The notes under the pieces: model-generated
Seen by the model: only the letters and a program-made list of their open reading frames with translations
Told to the model about the DNA's origin: nothing
Databases searched by the model: none
In this document: positions 8,817-17,118 of the stretch, piece after piece
Layout: the number at the start of each line of letters is the position of its first letter
Position numbering within the stretch: position 1 is the first letter of the stretch
DNA from: Rhodovibrionaceae bacterium
GTDB lineage: Bacteria; Pseudomonadota; Alphaproteobacteria; Kiloniellales; DSM-21159
Length of the DNA stretch: 64,000 nucleotides
Assembly (NCBI GenBank): GCA_028279885.1
Contig: JANQMX010000067.1
Coordinates: forward strand, 62,001 to 126,000
Reading direction: 5' to 3'
Program-made: the position numbers and the translations under genes

Positions 8817-10493
8817 GTGGTCGCAAAACCCTCCAAGAAGTCGAAAACAGCGGCGCAGGCTGCGTCGCATCACGCACAGGCTACCGAGCTGGCCCGGCGC
8901 GGCGAGCCTATGGCTGCGCTGCAGCACCGCTTTGCCGCGTTCCGCGCGGCGCCGAACGAGCGGAGCTATCGCCAAGCCCTGGCGGCCGCCCTCATCCCAC
9001 TTAGGCTCGAGCAGGCGGCGCCCGCCGTCGAAGAGGCGCTGGTTCGACTGCTGCAAGCCGATGACGTCGACCCGCAGGCGCTTGCCGGCGTGCTGATCAG
9101 CCTGATCAAGGCGGATCCGCGCTTCAAGGCGCTAGCGGCGGCGGACTGGCACGACGCAGGTCAAAGCGAGGCCTTGCAGAGCCAGGTGACGGATCTCTTC
9201 GGCTGGCCCTTGCTGCAGCACGCCTTGGCGCATTGCATTCTCTGCGACAGAGAGGTGGAGCGGGTGCTGACCGCCTGCCGCCGCTTCTTGTTGCTGTACG
9301 CAGGCGCGGTCGCCGAGGATGTCGAGCGCGTTGCGCCCCTGGTGCTGCAAGCCGCCCTCACGGAGTTCCTCTGGGACGAGAACCAGGCCGAATCCGAGGC
9401 CTTGGCCGAGCTGTCCGCGCGCGCCGGTGCCACGTTGCTGACCTGCGCCTACCAGCGGCCGGAGGAGGGCGCGCTCAAGGCCCTGTTCCCCGACCGGGCC
9501 GGGCTCGGGCTTTTCGGCCGGCTGCTCTATCGCCGCCTCGTCGCCGAACCGGCCGAGGAGCGGCGTCTTGTCGAGGCAATGCCTGTGCTCGAGCTCTCGG
9601 ACGACTCCGTCTCGCAGTCGGTGCAGGCGCAGTACGAGAGCAATCCCTATCCCCGCTGGACCGGCGTGCAGCGCCGGGCGCCGAGGCCGCTTGCCGCGGT
9701 CGTCCGGTCCTTCTGCCCTGAGTTGCCGGAAAGCGCGCTGCCGCAGGCGGCCAAGCCGCAGATTCTCGTCGCCGGCTGCGGCACCGGTGCCCACGCGGTC
9801 AAGGTGGCGAGCCGCTACGCCGGGAGCCGTGTCACGGCGGTCGATCTCAGCCGGCGGGCGCTGGCTTACGCCGAGATGAAGGCGATGGCGTTGAAGCTCG
9901 GCAACATCCGTTTCTTGCAGGCCGACATCCTGGCGCTGGAGGGCTGGGAGCGGCGCTTCGACCTCATCGAGTGCTCGGGCGTGTTGCATCACTTGGCCGA
10001 GCCCCTTCGTGGTTGGGAGATTCTCGCCAAACTGCTAGGTGAGCGCGGGGTCATGCGGATTGGCCTCTACAGCGCGCTTGGCCGGCGCCATATCCTGGCC
10101 ATGCAAGATCTGGCCCGGCGGGAGGGCACGACTGCGGAGCTGGAGTCGATCCGTCGTCTGCGTCGACGGATCGAGGACGAGGCAGCGACTGGAGACGAAA
10201 GCGCGGCTGCGGTCCTGCGCGAAGCCGACTTCTACAGCGCCAGCGGCTTGCGCGACCTGCTGCTCCACGTGCAGGAACAGCAATTTTCTGTGGAAAAGTT
10301 GCAGGAGGCGCTGGCGGACCTGGATTTGGAGTTTCTTGCCTTCGAGCATCCCTTCGCGGACGTGCCGCAGGCCTTCGAGACGCGCTTCGGCATTGGAGCG
10401 AACAAGCGGGACCTGTCGGCCTGGGGCATCCTGGAGCAGGAGCGGCCGGACAGCTTCCGCAGAATGTATCAGTTCTGGTGTCGCAAAAGTTAA
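8817..10493 (+). CDS. Large SAM-dependent methyltransferase with N-terminal helical repeats
   Basis: Class I SAM methyltransferase of unknown substrate. The N-terminal ~330 residues are alanine- and leucine-rich helical pairs reminiscent of TPR units (ATELARRGEPMAALQHRFAA). A linker with QYESNPYPRW follows, and then a methyltransferase domain: motif I ILVAGCGTGAHAVKVA near residue 315, motif II VTAVDLSRRAL, motif III ADILALE, and CSGVLHHL. The C-terminal third is helical. I set the start at GTG 8817 because the frame further up is antisense to hpnC; no strong ribosome site is visible, so the start is uncertain. The same architecture occurs in alphaproteobacterial proteins annotated only as methyltransferases. 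It is divergent from hpnC, which does not prove a hopanoid role. Confidence 0.8.
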   Translation: MVAKPSKKSKTAAQAASHHAQATELARRGEPMAALQHRFAAFRAAPNERSYRQALAAALIPLRLEQAAPAVEEALVRLLQADDVDPQALAGVLISLIKADPRFKALAAADWHDAGQSEALQSQVTDLFGWPLLQHALAHCILCDREVERVLTACRRFLLLYAGAVAEDVERVAPLVLQAALTEFLWDENQAESEALAELSARAGATLLTCAYQRPEEGALKALFPDRAGLGLFGRLLYRRLVAEPAEERRLVEAMPVLELSDDSVSQSVQAQYESNPYPRWTGVQRRAPRPLAAVVRSFCPELPESALPQAAKPQILVAGCGTGAHAVKVASRYAGSRVTAVDLSRRALAYAEMKAMALKLGNIRFLQADILALEGWERRFDLIECSGVLHHLAEPLRGWEILAKLLGERGVMRIGLYSALGRRHILAMQDLARREGTTAELESIRRLRRRIEDEAATGDESAAAVLREADFYSASGLRDLLLHVQEQQFSVEKLQEALADLDLEFLAFEHPFADVPQAFETRFGIGANKRDLSAWGILEQERPDSFRRMYQFWCRKS

Positions 10494-10520
10494 GCCCGCC
10501 GGGCGATGCGCCAGGCGGGC
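10494..10520 (+). terminator. Candidate terminator hairpin after the methyltransferase gene
   Basis: Directly after the TAA stop, arms GCCCGCC (10494-10500) and GGCGGGC (10514-10520) pair perfectly around a 13-base loop. There is no good T-run after it, so it may be a 3' mRNA-protecting hairpin or a bidirectional end shared with the small convergent gene at 10560-10733. Confidence 0.5.
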
Positions 10521-10559
10521 CTAAATCACTGCGTGGCCTTGCGGCCGGCTGTTCAACCG

Positions 10560-10733
10560 TTAAGCGGCCAAGCTGCCACCATCCGTCCAGGCGGAGGTCT
10601 GCTTACATGACGAGCAAATTCGTTCGCCGGGCCAAGAGCTGGAAAACTCTTTGCGGCACATTAGGCACTTCCGTGCCTTCACCTCGTACACCTTGTCGCT
10701 TTGCGGCTTCTTGTTCTGTGATGAGTCGCTCAT
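10560..10733 (-). CDS. Small zinc-ribbon protein (57 aa)
   Basis: A 57-residue reading frame on the minus strand from ATG 10733 to TAA 10560. The protein has a polar leader, then two knuckles: CLMC at residues 23-26 and CSSC at residues 40-43, 13 residues apart, i.e. a CxxC-(13)-CxxC zinc ribbon, with a hydrophobic/Trp patch (FSSSWPGERI) between them. An AAGGTAAG ribosome site precedes the ATG. Small zinc-finger proteins of this form are commonly annotated in alphaproteobacteria without a function; binding of nucleic acid or protein is possible but unproven. A longer 73-aa frame on the same strand overlaps it in another phase but lacks any recognisable pattern. The gene converges on the methyltransferase gene. 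Confidence 0.75.
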   Translation of the reverse strand: MSDSSQNKKPQSDKVYEVKARKCLMCRKEFSSSWPGERICSSCKQTSAWTDGGSLAA

Positions 10734-11045
10734 TTCTTACCTTACGGCTCCTGGTCAGGACCGTTCCAAAAGGCCCGTTATCCGTGGTGGGGGTTCGCCA
10801 TGTGACATGACAGTTTTTGGTCAAAAAAACAAGGGGAATCGTCGCGAATGCGACCGATTAGTAAACGTCGGAATGTGGTTTTGGAACGGCTGTTGTGACC
10901 TTTTTGCATAGCAAAACGTAAGCTTCTGTATACGAAAGGCCAGCCCTTTGCCCCCACCGATGGGCCGATCGCCCCTGGACAGATCAGGCCGGTCGAGCCA
11001 AGTTGAAATGCGCTATGGGCGATGTGACGGACGGACCTGCAAAAG
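10734..11045. other. Intergenic region upstream of hspQ and the zinc-ribbon gene
   Basis: This is a locally AT-richer stretch serving as the divergent promoter region. It contains an 11-base palindrome CATGTGACATG (10799-10809) and a run TTTTTGGTCAAAAAAA near 10811. I see no convincing reading frame, RNA gene or clear sigma-32 promoter for hspQ. Confidence 0.5.
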
Positions 11046-11369
11046 ATGCGTACGGCAAAATACCAGCTCGGTGACTTGGTGCGCCATCGGATCTTCCCTT
11101 TCCGCGGCGTCATCTTCGATGTCGACCCTGAGTTCGCCAATACCGAGGAGTGGTACGAGGCGATTCCGGAGGATATCCGGCCCAGCAAAGACCAGCCGTT
11201 CTATCATCTGCTGGCCGAGAATTCGGAAGGCACCTACACGGCCTACGTCTCGGAGCAGAACCTGTTGCCGGACGACAGCGGCGAACCGATTCCGCACCCG
11301 GATATCGACAGCTTCTTCGTCGGCATGGAGGGCGGCCGCTACGTCCCGCGCAGCGAGCACGCCCACTGA
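11046..11369 (+). CDS. hspQ: Heat shock protein HspQ
   Basis: Small heat-shock protein (hemimethylated-DNA-binding/YccV-like fold), which in enterobacteria promotes degradation of specific substrates by Lon. The 107-aa protein shows the family core: KYQLGDLVRHRIFPFRGVIFDVDP at the N-terminus (first residues RTAKYQLGD), then WYEAIPEDIRPSKDQPFYHLL and YVSEQNLLPDDSGEPIPHP. The length is normal. ATG 11046 is preceded by GGACCTGCAAAAG, a weak ribosome site. It stands alone, with no operon partner, between an AT-rich leader and the inverted-repeat element at 11412-11627. Confidence 0.92.
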   Translation: MRTAKYQLGDLVRHRIFPFRGVIFDVDPEFANTEEWYEAIPEDIRPSKDQPFYHLLAENSEGTYTAYVSEQNLLPDDSGEPIPHPDIDSFFVGMEGGRYVPRSEHAH

Positions 11370-11411
11370 GCGCGTCGTCTCTGGTTAGCCTCTGTGTCCC
11401 TGCCTTAACTC

Positions 11412-11627
11412 GTTGACACTGCAATCATCTGGGCAATCGAGCTTGTTGCTGGACCCTCGGGTCTCGGCCCTTTGGGCCTCGCCCAAGGGTGACGACTGAG
11501 GGAAATGCCGAAGGCAGCCCTGCGCCCCATCGCTCATTTATGATCGTCACCCTTGGGCGTGCCGCACAGCGGCGCGACCCGAGGGTCCAGCAAAAAGCTC
11601 GATTGCCCAGATCAATGCAATGTCACC
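11412..11627. repeat. 216-bp inverted-repeat element (MITE-like)
   Basis: Arms 11427-11463 and 11576-11612 are 37 bases each and are reverse complements with a single mismatch. They continue outward for another 15 bases at about 11 of 15 matches (11412-11426 and 11613-11627). Nested inside is a second perfect 16-base inverted pair (11480-11495 and 11544-11559). There is no coding frame inside. It fills the whole space between hspQ and a convergent methyltransferase gene and could fold into one long hairpin. The core words CCCAAGGGTGACGA and GACCCGAGGGTCCA are of the type seen in dispersed palindromic repeats of alphaproteobacteria. Whether it is mobilised in trans or is simply a dispersed palindrome cannot be told from one copy. 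Confidence 0.85.
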
Positions 11628-11630
11628 GCA

Positions 11631-12245
11631 CTAAGCACTCCGCCTGGCGACCAGATGAAAGATGTGCCAGCGCTTCGGCTTGCCCTGTGCCGTCTTTCCC
11701 TCGTCCTCTTCTTCCCTGAGATGCTCGATGGTGAAGCCGTCGAACAGCGCCTCGACCTGCTGTTTGGATAGGATCGTCACGCCGCTCTGCTTCGACCAGT
11801 CGTCGCGCGGCCCGAGGAGATGGCCGGAAAAGCGGCCGCCCGGCACAATGGCGGCGCAGATAGTCGTCCACAGGCGCTCGAAGGCCTCAGGCGGGCAGAA
11901 GGGCAGGGAGAAGCTGGCGTTGACGAGCTCGGCTTCGCCGAGCGCCCCAAGCGTCTCGAAGGGGGACAGCCGCGTGGTCAATCGCCCCTCAACCCCAAGC
12001 GTTGCCGCCCGCTCGCGCAGCTCGATCAGCGCCGCTTCTGTCTTGTCGGTGGCGAGAACCTGCCATCCAGCTTCAAGCAAGGGCAGGCTATCCCGACCGA
12101 CTCCGGCCCCGAGATCGATGGCTCGCAACGGGCCCTGCGACTCCGCGGCGAGCGCCGTCATGGCCCGCTTCAGCGTGTCGTGTGGCGGCCGATCCCGGGT
12201 CTGGTCGTAGTAGGCCAGCCAGTTGGTCGGGTTCTTCTCGTTCAT
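11631..12245 (-). CDS. TehB-like class I SAM methyltransferase
   Basis: A 204-aa soluble SAM-dependent methyltransferase. Motif I is AIDLGAGVGRDSLPLLEAGW near residue 42, followed by VLATDKTEAAL (motif II acid) and a VNASFSLPFCPP segment, as in the tellurite-resistance TehB family. The C-terminal part (GFTIEHLREEEDEGK, then HIFHLVARR) matches proteins annotated simply as class I methyltransferases. The ATG at 12245 is used. It diverges from the Crp/Fnr regulator gene with about 106 bases between starts, so co-regulation is possible. The substrate is unknown; a thiol, metalloid or small-molecule acceptor would fit the family. Confidence 0.82.
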   Translation of the reverse strand: MNEKNPTNWLAYYDQTRDRPPHDTLKRAMTALAAESQGPLRAIDLGAGVGRDSLPLLEAGWQVLATDKTEAALIELRERAATLGVEGRLTTRLSPFETLGALGEAELVNASFSLPFCPPEAFERLWTTICAAIVPGGRFSGHLLGPRDDWSKQSGVTILSKQQVEALFDGFTIEHLREEEDEGKTAQGKPKRWHIFHLVARRSA

Positions 12246-12351
12246 GGACGTCAGAAACCTTCCTTTTCACAGGCTTTCAACTTCCTCGCCTTCTGCACTA
12301 CGATGTATTGTGATTTTGGGGACTCTGACATCGGTTTGGTGTTTTGCTGCG

Positions 12352-13047
12352 ATGGACAAGCTTGAACTTCTCGGACGTAACTTTCTCTTCCGTGATCTCG
12401 ATCGAAACGCCTTGGAGCGATTGGCCGCCTTGGCCGTTACGCGGCGTTTGAAGAAGGGGGAGATGCTCTTCAACAAGGGCGACGAGGGCGACGCGCTTTA
12501 TGGCGTGCGCTCCGGCAATATCTGCATCAGCACCACGGCGCCCAACGGCAAGGAAATCATCCTGAGCGTCATGGAGCGGGGTGACGTCTTCGGCGAGATC
12601 GCCTTGCTGGACGGCTTGCCGCGCACGGCGGATGCGCGGGCGCTGGAGAGCAGCGAACTGATCATGATGCGCCGGCGCGACTTCACGAGCTTGTTGGAGC
12701 GCGAGCCGTCGCTTGCGGTGCATCTGCTCGAGCTGTTGTGCGAGCGCCTGCGCAACACCAATGCCATGTTGGAAGACGTAGCCTTCCTCGGGTTGCCGGC
12801 CCGCCTGGCCAAGCGCTTGCTGAGCCTGGCGACGATCTATGGCCAGACCTGCGAGGATGGCGAGATGATCGGCCTCAAGCTGTCCCAGAGCGATCTCGGG
12901 CAAATGCTCGGCACCTCCCGCGAGAGCATCAACAAGCAGCTGCAGGAATGGGTGCGCCAGGGCTTCGTCAAGCTGGGCCGCAGCCGCGTCACCATCTGCG
13001 ACCGGACGGCCTTGCAGCAAGTGGTCGAAAAAGCGCTCACGGCTTGA
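12352..13047 (+). CDS. Crp/Fnr family transcriptional regulator
   Basis: A 231-aa cyclic-nucleotide-binding-type regulator. The N-terminal beta-roll includes FNKGDEGDALYGVRSGNICI and GDVFGEIALLDGLPRTADA, the phosphate-binding-cassette region. There are no N-terminal cysteines, so it is not an Fnr-type iron-sulfur sensor. The dimer helix is around HLLELLCERLRNTN, and the winged helix-turn-helix is LSQSDLGQMLGTSRESINK near residue 180. I choose ATG 12352 because the protein then begins just before the first conserved helix; the longer frame back to 12223 overlaps the divergent methyltransferase gene. The target genes are unknown; the Rieske ferredoxin gene 98 bases downstream may share the transcript. 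Confidence 0.9.
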   Translation: MDKLELLGRNFLFRDLDRNALERLAALAVTRRLKKGEMLFNKGDEGDALYGVRSGNICISTTAPNGKEIILSVMERGDVFGEIALLDGLPRTADARALESSELIMMRRRDFTSLLEREPSLAVHLLELLCERLRNTNAMLEDVAFLGLPARLAKRLLSLATIYGQTCEDGEMIGLKLSQSDLGQMLGTSRESINKQLQEWVRQGFVKLGRSRVTICDRTALQQVVEKALTA

Positions 13048-13144
13048 CCTGCCCACGCGGGTGCGCCATGTCGCCGAGGGTGTCGACGTGAGGTAAGGCA
13101 TTCGCCGACCGACCTCCCAGGAAAAAAGAAGATAGGAGATTAGG

Positions 13145-13450
13145 ATGGCTTGGCAGCGCGTGGGCAGCGTGGGCGACCTCAGCGAGGGCGAGATGATGGA
13201 AGTCGAGATCGGCGACCAGTCGATTGCCATCTACCGTCTGGACGACGGCTTCTTCGCCACCGACAACATCTGCACCCATGCCTTTGCCAAGCTGACCGAG
13301 GGCGTGCTGGACGACGGCTGCGTCGAGTGTCCATTGCATGCCGGTATCTTCGACGTGCGCTCGGGCGAAGCCCTCGACGGGCCGGTGGAGGACGACCTCA
13401 AGGTCTTTCCCACCAAGGTCGAGGGCGACGACATCCTGATCGACGCCTAA
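13145..13450 (+). CDS. Rieske [2Fe-2S] ferredoxin (non-haem oxygenase ferredoxin subunit type)
   Basis: A 101-aa soluble Rieske protein. Cluster ligands are visible as CTHAF (Cys-x-His, ~residue 43) and CPLHAG (Cys-x-x-His, ~residue 62), spaced as in ferredoxin components of ring-hydroxylating dioxygenases and NirD-like proteins. A GATAGGAG ribosome site lies just before ATG 13145. No oxygenase or reductase gene is adjacent, so its electron partner is elsewhere. It sits between the Crp/Fnr regulator and a TauE/SafE permease, all on +, which may form a small unit. Confidence 0.88.
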   Translation: MAWQRVGSVGDLSEGEMMEVEIGDQSIAIYRLDDGFFATDNICTHAFAKLTEGVLDDGCVECPLHAGIFDVRSGEALDGPVEDDLKVFPTKVEGDDILIDA

Positions 13451-13480
13451 CGAGCCCGGGCGGCGCCGCGCCGGCCAGCC

Positions 13481-14245
13481 GTGATGTCGCTTTGGGATCT
13501 GCCGCCGGCCGCCTTCCTCTTTGCCGCCGCCGTCCTGTTCGCCGGGGGCTTGGTGAAAGGCGTTATTGGCATCGCCTTGCCCTTGGTCGGCATTCCGCTC
13601 CTGACGTTCATCATGCCGGTTCAATCGGCGATCGCCGTCATGGTCGCACCGGTGCTGATCGGTAACCTGCAGCAGTTGCATCAGGCGAAAGGGCGGCGCG
13701 CCATCGTCAAGCGCCTCTGGCCGCTGCTCGTGGCCCTAGTGACCGGCATCTTCATCGGCGTGCATCTGCTTGCCGGCAGCGATTCGGAGATTGTTCTGCT
13801 GCTGCTCGCGGTGGCGATCGTCGTTTTCGTCGCCATCAGTTTCATCGCCCCCCGCCTGGCCATGCCGCCGCGGCTGGAGCGGCCGCTCGGCTTTCTTGCC
13901 GGCGGGCTGGGCGGGTTGCTCGGCGGCATGACATCCATCTACGGCCCGCCGATCATTCTCTACGTCCTGTCGATGCGGCCGCCGCGGGAGACCTTCATCG
14001 CCTACATGGCGGTCATCCTGCTGACCGGAACCATTCCGCTCTATTCGGCCTTGGCGGTCTACGGCATTCTCGGCTGGGACGAGGGCCTGTTTTCTCTCCT
14101 GCTCGTCGTGCCTGTCTTGCTCGGCATGGCGCTCGGCCGCCGGCTGCGCGGCCTGATTCCGGAAGAGACGTTCCGCCTGGTCATCATGTTGATGTTGCTG
14201 GTGATCGCGGCCAACCTGGTGCGCAAGGCGCTCTTCCCAGCCTAG
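13481..14245 (+). CDS. TauE/SafE family membrane permease
   Basis: An integral membrane protein of 254 aa with about eight hydrophobic segments (for example AAFLFAAAVLFAGGLVKGVI and LLLVVPVLLGMALGRRL), belonging to the TauE/SafE family of sulfite/organosulfonate exporters. The repeated family signatures are visible as GGLVKGVIGIALPLVGIPLL in the first half and GFLAGGLGGLLGGMTSIYGP in the second. The start is GTG 13481 or the immediately following ATG at 13484; no strong ribosome site decides between them. It lies 30 bases after the Rieske gene. The substrate cannot be assigned; sulfite or another small anion is possible. Confidence 0.88.
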   Translation: MMSLWDLPPAAFLFAAAVLFAGGLVKGVIGIALPLVGIPLLTFIMPVQSAIAVMVAPVLIGNLQQLHQAKGRRAIVKRLWPLLVALVTGIFIGVHLLAGSDSEIVLLLLAVAIVVFVAISFIAPRLAMPPRLERPLGFLAGGLGGLLGGMTSIYGPPIILYVLSMRPPRETFIAYMAVILLTGTIPLYSALAVYGILGWDEGLFSLLLVVPVLLGMALGRRLRGLIPEETFRLVIMLMLLVIAANLVRKALFPA

Positions 14246-14266
14246 TCGGCCGCGCACTTCAGCTTG

Positions 14267-14881
14267 TCAGACAAGGGTAGGGCGCCGGACCACCAGCAGG
14301 GGAAAGATCAACAGGCCAGCGAAGAAGCCGCCGGCGTGGGCTTCCCAAGAAATGGCGCTGCCCCCGTCGCCGGGCGCGCCCAAGTAGGCATAGCCGAGAT
14401 TGAGCAGCATCATGATGGCCGAGAAGGCGAAGAGCTTCCGCAGCCGCTCGCCACTGCTCATGGTGAAGGGGGCCACCCAGACGTGCCCCGCAGCGCCGAT
14501 CAACCCGAAGACGATCGCCGAGGCGCCAATGGTCAGGGTCGGCTCGCCCCAGTGGAGAAAAGCCTGGGTGAGGCCGCCGAGTACGCTGGTCGTCAGCAAC
14601 AAGATCAGAAAACGGTCCAGTCCGAGCACCCGGTAGATTTGACTGCCGAGCGTGGCGATCCAAAGTCCATTGAACAGCAGATGGAGCCAGCCACCGTGCA
14701 GGAAGGCATAGGTAAGCAGCGAGTAAAGCCGCTCTGGCTGGAACTCGCCGTTCCAGAAGAGAATCAGGCCGAACGTTCCGATCAGCCAGTTGGCTTGGTT
14801 CGGCTGCAGGACGGTCATGAGCACCTGAATGGCAAGCATGACGCCGAGAATGATCTTTATGGCCGGTGGCAGGGTGATCAT
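14267..14881 (-). CDS. Rhomboid family intramembrane serine protease
   Basis: A 204-aa polytopic membrane protease with about six hydrophobic segments. The catalytic serine motif is GASA in TIGASAIVFGLIGA (near residue 118), and the catalytic histidine is in AHAGGFFAGLL close to the C-terminus. The loop-1 element LLTYAFLHGGWLHLLFN, with its HxxxN pattern, is typical of rhomboids. I choose ATG 14881, which places a short leader before the first membrane helix; an in-frame ATG at 14959 would add a 26-residue basic cytoplasmic tail and is also possible. It converges on the TauE/SafE gene and is divergent from chaN. The substrates are unknown. Confidence 0.88.
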   Translation of the reverse strand: MITLPPAIKIILGVMLAIQVLMTVLQPNQANWLIGTFGLILFWNGEFQPERLYSLLTYAFLHGGWLHLLFNGLWIATLGSQIYRVLGLDRFLILLLTTSVLGGLTQAFLHWGEPTLTIGASAIVFGLIGAAGHVWVAPFTMSSGERLRKLFAFSAIMMLLNLGYAYLGAPGDGGSAISWEAHAGGFFAGLLIFPLLVVRRPTLV

Positions 14882-15067
14882 TGGAGAGCGCGTTGGCGGC
14901 TGCCAGCCCGAGTTTCGCCTGCCGACAGGCGTGAAAGTCTTACCGGGCGTGGGGCGCATTATGGGGCTGTCGGCAGTCTGGCGTGTGGTTGACCGGATGT
15001 GGCGAAGAAATGGTCTTCCCGGCCCGACTTGTCGAGTGATTTCCACTGTCGCACTTAGGTAAACGCA

Positions 15068-16057
15068 ATGAAATCAAAGCTTTTGAGCGTCATCTTTCTG
15101 CTCCTCTCCGCAACGGCGGCGACGGCCAGCACGCCACAGGGGGCGCCGCCGATCGACGCTTGGCAATCGCCGTTGGAGCAGGGGCACCCCTTGGCCGGTC
15201 GGCTGTGGGACGCCGCCAACGGGCAGTTCGTCGCCCCGGAGGCGCTGCTGCCACGCCTGCGCTCGGCCGACTATCTGCTGTTGGGGGAGACCCACGACAA
15301 CGCCGACCATCACCGCCTGCAAGCCTGGCTGATCCGAGAGGCCGGGCAGGGCAGCAAGCCGGCGGTGGTGTTCGAGATGATCGACGAGGATCAGTCGCCG
15401 GCGCTCGAACGCTATCTCGCTTCGGGCACGCCGACCGCGGCAGGGCTGGGGCCGGCCATCGGCTGGCAAGACAGCGGCTGGCCCGACTGGTCGCTCTATC
15501 AACCCGTCGCCGAAGCGGCCCTGGCCAGCGGTGCGGCCTTGAAGCCGGGAAGCCTGTCGAACAGCGCGATCAGGGAGATCGGCATGCGTGGCCTGGCGGA
15601 GAGCCTGTCGCCTGAGGAGCTGGGTCGCCTGGCCCTGACGCAGGACTGGCCGGAAGCGCTCACGGCGGAGCTTCATGAGGAGCTCGGCCGGTCGCACTGC
15701 GACCTGCTGCCGGCGGACATGCTACCGCGGATGGCCGAAGTTCAGCGCATGCGCGATGCCAAACTGGCAGATGCCATGGTCGCGGCGCAGGCCGAAGGGC
15801 ACAGCCCGGTCATTCTGGTTGCCGGCACCGGCCATACCGGTCATCGCCGTGCCGTGCCCTGGTATCTCGCGGCGCGCCAGGCCGAAGGCGAGGTGCTCAG
15901 CATTGCCATGCTGGAGGTGATGGAAGGCGCGGATGACCCGAGCGATTACGAGCGACGGGGCGACCATGATTTCCTCTGGTTCACGCCGCGCGCCGAGCGG
16001 GATGACCCCTGCGAAGGCTTGGCGGAACGACTCGGAAAGGCCTCGGCGGACGACTGA
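15068..16057 (+). CDS. ChaN-family (haem-binding-uptake Tiki-like) protein
   Basis: A 329-aa exported protein of the ChaN/DUF399 family. A Sec signal peptide is clear (KSKLLSVIFLLLSATAATAS). The family signature LLLGETHDNADHHRLQAW near residue 75 and the C-terminal VILVAGTGHTGHRRAVPWYL mark the EreA/ChaN-like fold. ChaN of Campylobacter binds haem as an outer-membrane lipoprotein. Here no lipobox cysteine follows the signal, so it is likely a free periplasmic protein. It starts at ATG 15068 and is divergent from rhomboid. Haem or iron handling is an inference from the family, not from its neighbours. Confidence 0.85.
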   Translation: MKSKLLSVIFLLLSATAATASTPQGAPPIDAWQSPLEQGHPLAGRLWDAANGQFVAPEALLPRLRSADYLLLGETHDNADHHRLQAWLIREAGQGSKPAVVFEMIDEDQSPALERYLASGTPTAAGLGPAIGWQDSGWPDWSLYQPVAEAALASGAALKPGSLSNSAIREIGMRGLAESLSPEELGRLALTQDWPEALTAELHEELGRSHCDLLPADMLPRMAEVQRMRDAKLADAMVAAQAEGHSPVILVAGTGHTGHRRAVPWYLAARQAEGEVLSIAMLEVMEGADDPSDYERRGDHDFLWFTPRAERDDPCEGLAERLGKASADD

Positions 16058-16155
16058 GCTGCCTTGTCATGCTGCAATGCAACATTGCTTTCACAGCAAA
16101 AAGGTGCTTCATCGAGATCACGTGAGCCGGAGTCTTCGGGGCAGAAAGCAGACTT

Positions 16156-16704
16156 ATGGACCTCAGCAAAGTCGCGATTGGCGAAAATCCGCCGTTTGAC
16201 GTCAATGTCGTCATCGAGGTCACCATCGGCAGCGACCCGGTGAAGTACGAGCTGGATAAGACCACCGGCGCGCTTTACGTCGACCGCTTTCTGCACACGG
16301 CAATGCACTATCCCTGCAACTACGGCTTCATCCCCCATACGCTGTCCGACGATGGCGATCCGGTCGACGTGCTTGTGGTCGGACCCTATCCCATTGTCCC
16401 GGGGGCGGTGGTGCGCACCCGCCCGGTCGGTGTGCTGATGATGGAGGATGAGAAGGGCGGCGACGAGAAGGTGCTGGCGGTGCCGGCCGATCAGCTGCAC
16501 CCCTACTACAAGAACGTTTCCTCCTACCGCGATCTGCCGCAGATTCTGCTCGACCAGGTCAGCCACTTCTTCGCTCACTACAAAGACCTCGAGAAGGACA
16601 AGTGGGTCGAGGTGAAGCGCTGGGGTGAGGCCGGGGAGGCCGAGAAGATGATCAGCGAGGCCATCGAGCGCGCCAACGCGGCGGACGCCAAGGCCGCGGA
16701 GTAG
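16156..16704 (+). CDS. ppa: Inorganic pyrophosphatase
   Basis: A family I soluble pyrophosphatase (182 aa) that hydrolyses pyrophosphate to drive biosynthesis. The active-site signature DDGDPVDVLV is at about residue 66, preceded by the substrate-binding YPCNYGFIPHT and followed by HPYYKNVSSYRDLP and HYKDLEKDKWVEVKRW with the conserved lysines. The length is normal for the bacterial enzyme. ATG 16156 is preceded by AGAAAGCAGACTT, a modest ribosome site. It is followed by a small hypothetical gene on the same strand; otherwise it stands alone. High confidence. Confidence 0.97.
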   Translation: MDLSKVAIGENPPFDVNVVIEVTIGSDPVKYELDKTTGALYVDRFLHTAMHYPCNYGFIPHTLSDDGDPVDVLVVGPYPIVPGAVVRTRPVGVLMMEDEKGGDEKVLAVPADQLHPYYKNVSSYRDLPQILLDQVSHFFAHYKDLEKDKWVEVKRWGEAGEAEKMISEAIERANAADAKAAE

Positions 16705-16812
16705 CCCAGCCGCTGTCGGCAGGCTCTCCAATCCGGTACGAAAGCGGTTCCGAAGCGGACCGCTTCTCCTTTATGCTCAGCCTGTTGGTCCCTATGTCTT
16801 AGGGAGCAATTC

Positions 16813-17097
16813 GTGGACGCAAAGCAGAGGGACAGCGCAGTGCCGATCATCAGGCAGCTGGTCATGGCAGGGGTCAAGCGCGCGCTGCAAGACCCGCGGG
16901 TGCGGGCGAAAGCAGCAGACGTGGCCCGAAAGGAAGTCAAGCCGCGGGTCGAAGCGGCCGCCCGTGTCGGCCGGGAGCAACTGGCAAGCGCCCGGCAGGA
17001 TTGGCGCCAGGCTTCGCAGGAGGTCGATCCACGCGAGAAGCCGGCTGAGTTCGCCGGCCGCTTGGTCGGCCGCGTCAAACGACGGCTGATCGACTAG
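16813..17097 (+). CDS. Small basic helical protein, function unknown
   Basis: A 94-aa reading frame from GTG 16813 with an AGGGAG ribosome site about 8 bases upstream. The protein is rich in Ala, Arg and Glu and predicted mostly helical (VRAKAADVARKEVKPRVEAAARV), with no cysteines, signal peptide or membrane segment. Its base composition matches the neighbours, and a good hairpin terminator (17119-17146) follows its stop, both supporting a real gene. I do not recognise a family; small helical proteins of this kind beside ppa are annotated as hypothetical in related genomes as far as I recall. Confidence 0.65.
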   Translation: MDAKQRDSAVPIIRQLVMAGVKRALQDPRVRAKAADVARKEVKPRVEAAARVGREQLASARQDWRQASQEVDPREKPAEFAGRLVGRVKRRLID

Positions 17098-17118
17098 AGC
17101 CCTCCATCCCTTAAAAAG

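Noticed and set aside
10603-10824. 73-aa minus-strand frame overlapping the zinc-ribbon gene
   Set aside because: It has no motif or ribosome site; the overlapping 57-aa frame has four well-spaced Cys and a ribosome site.
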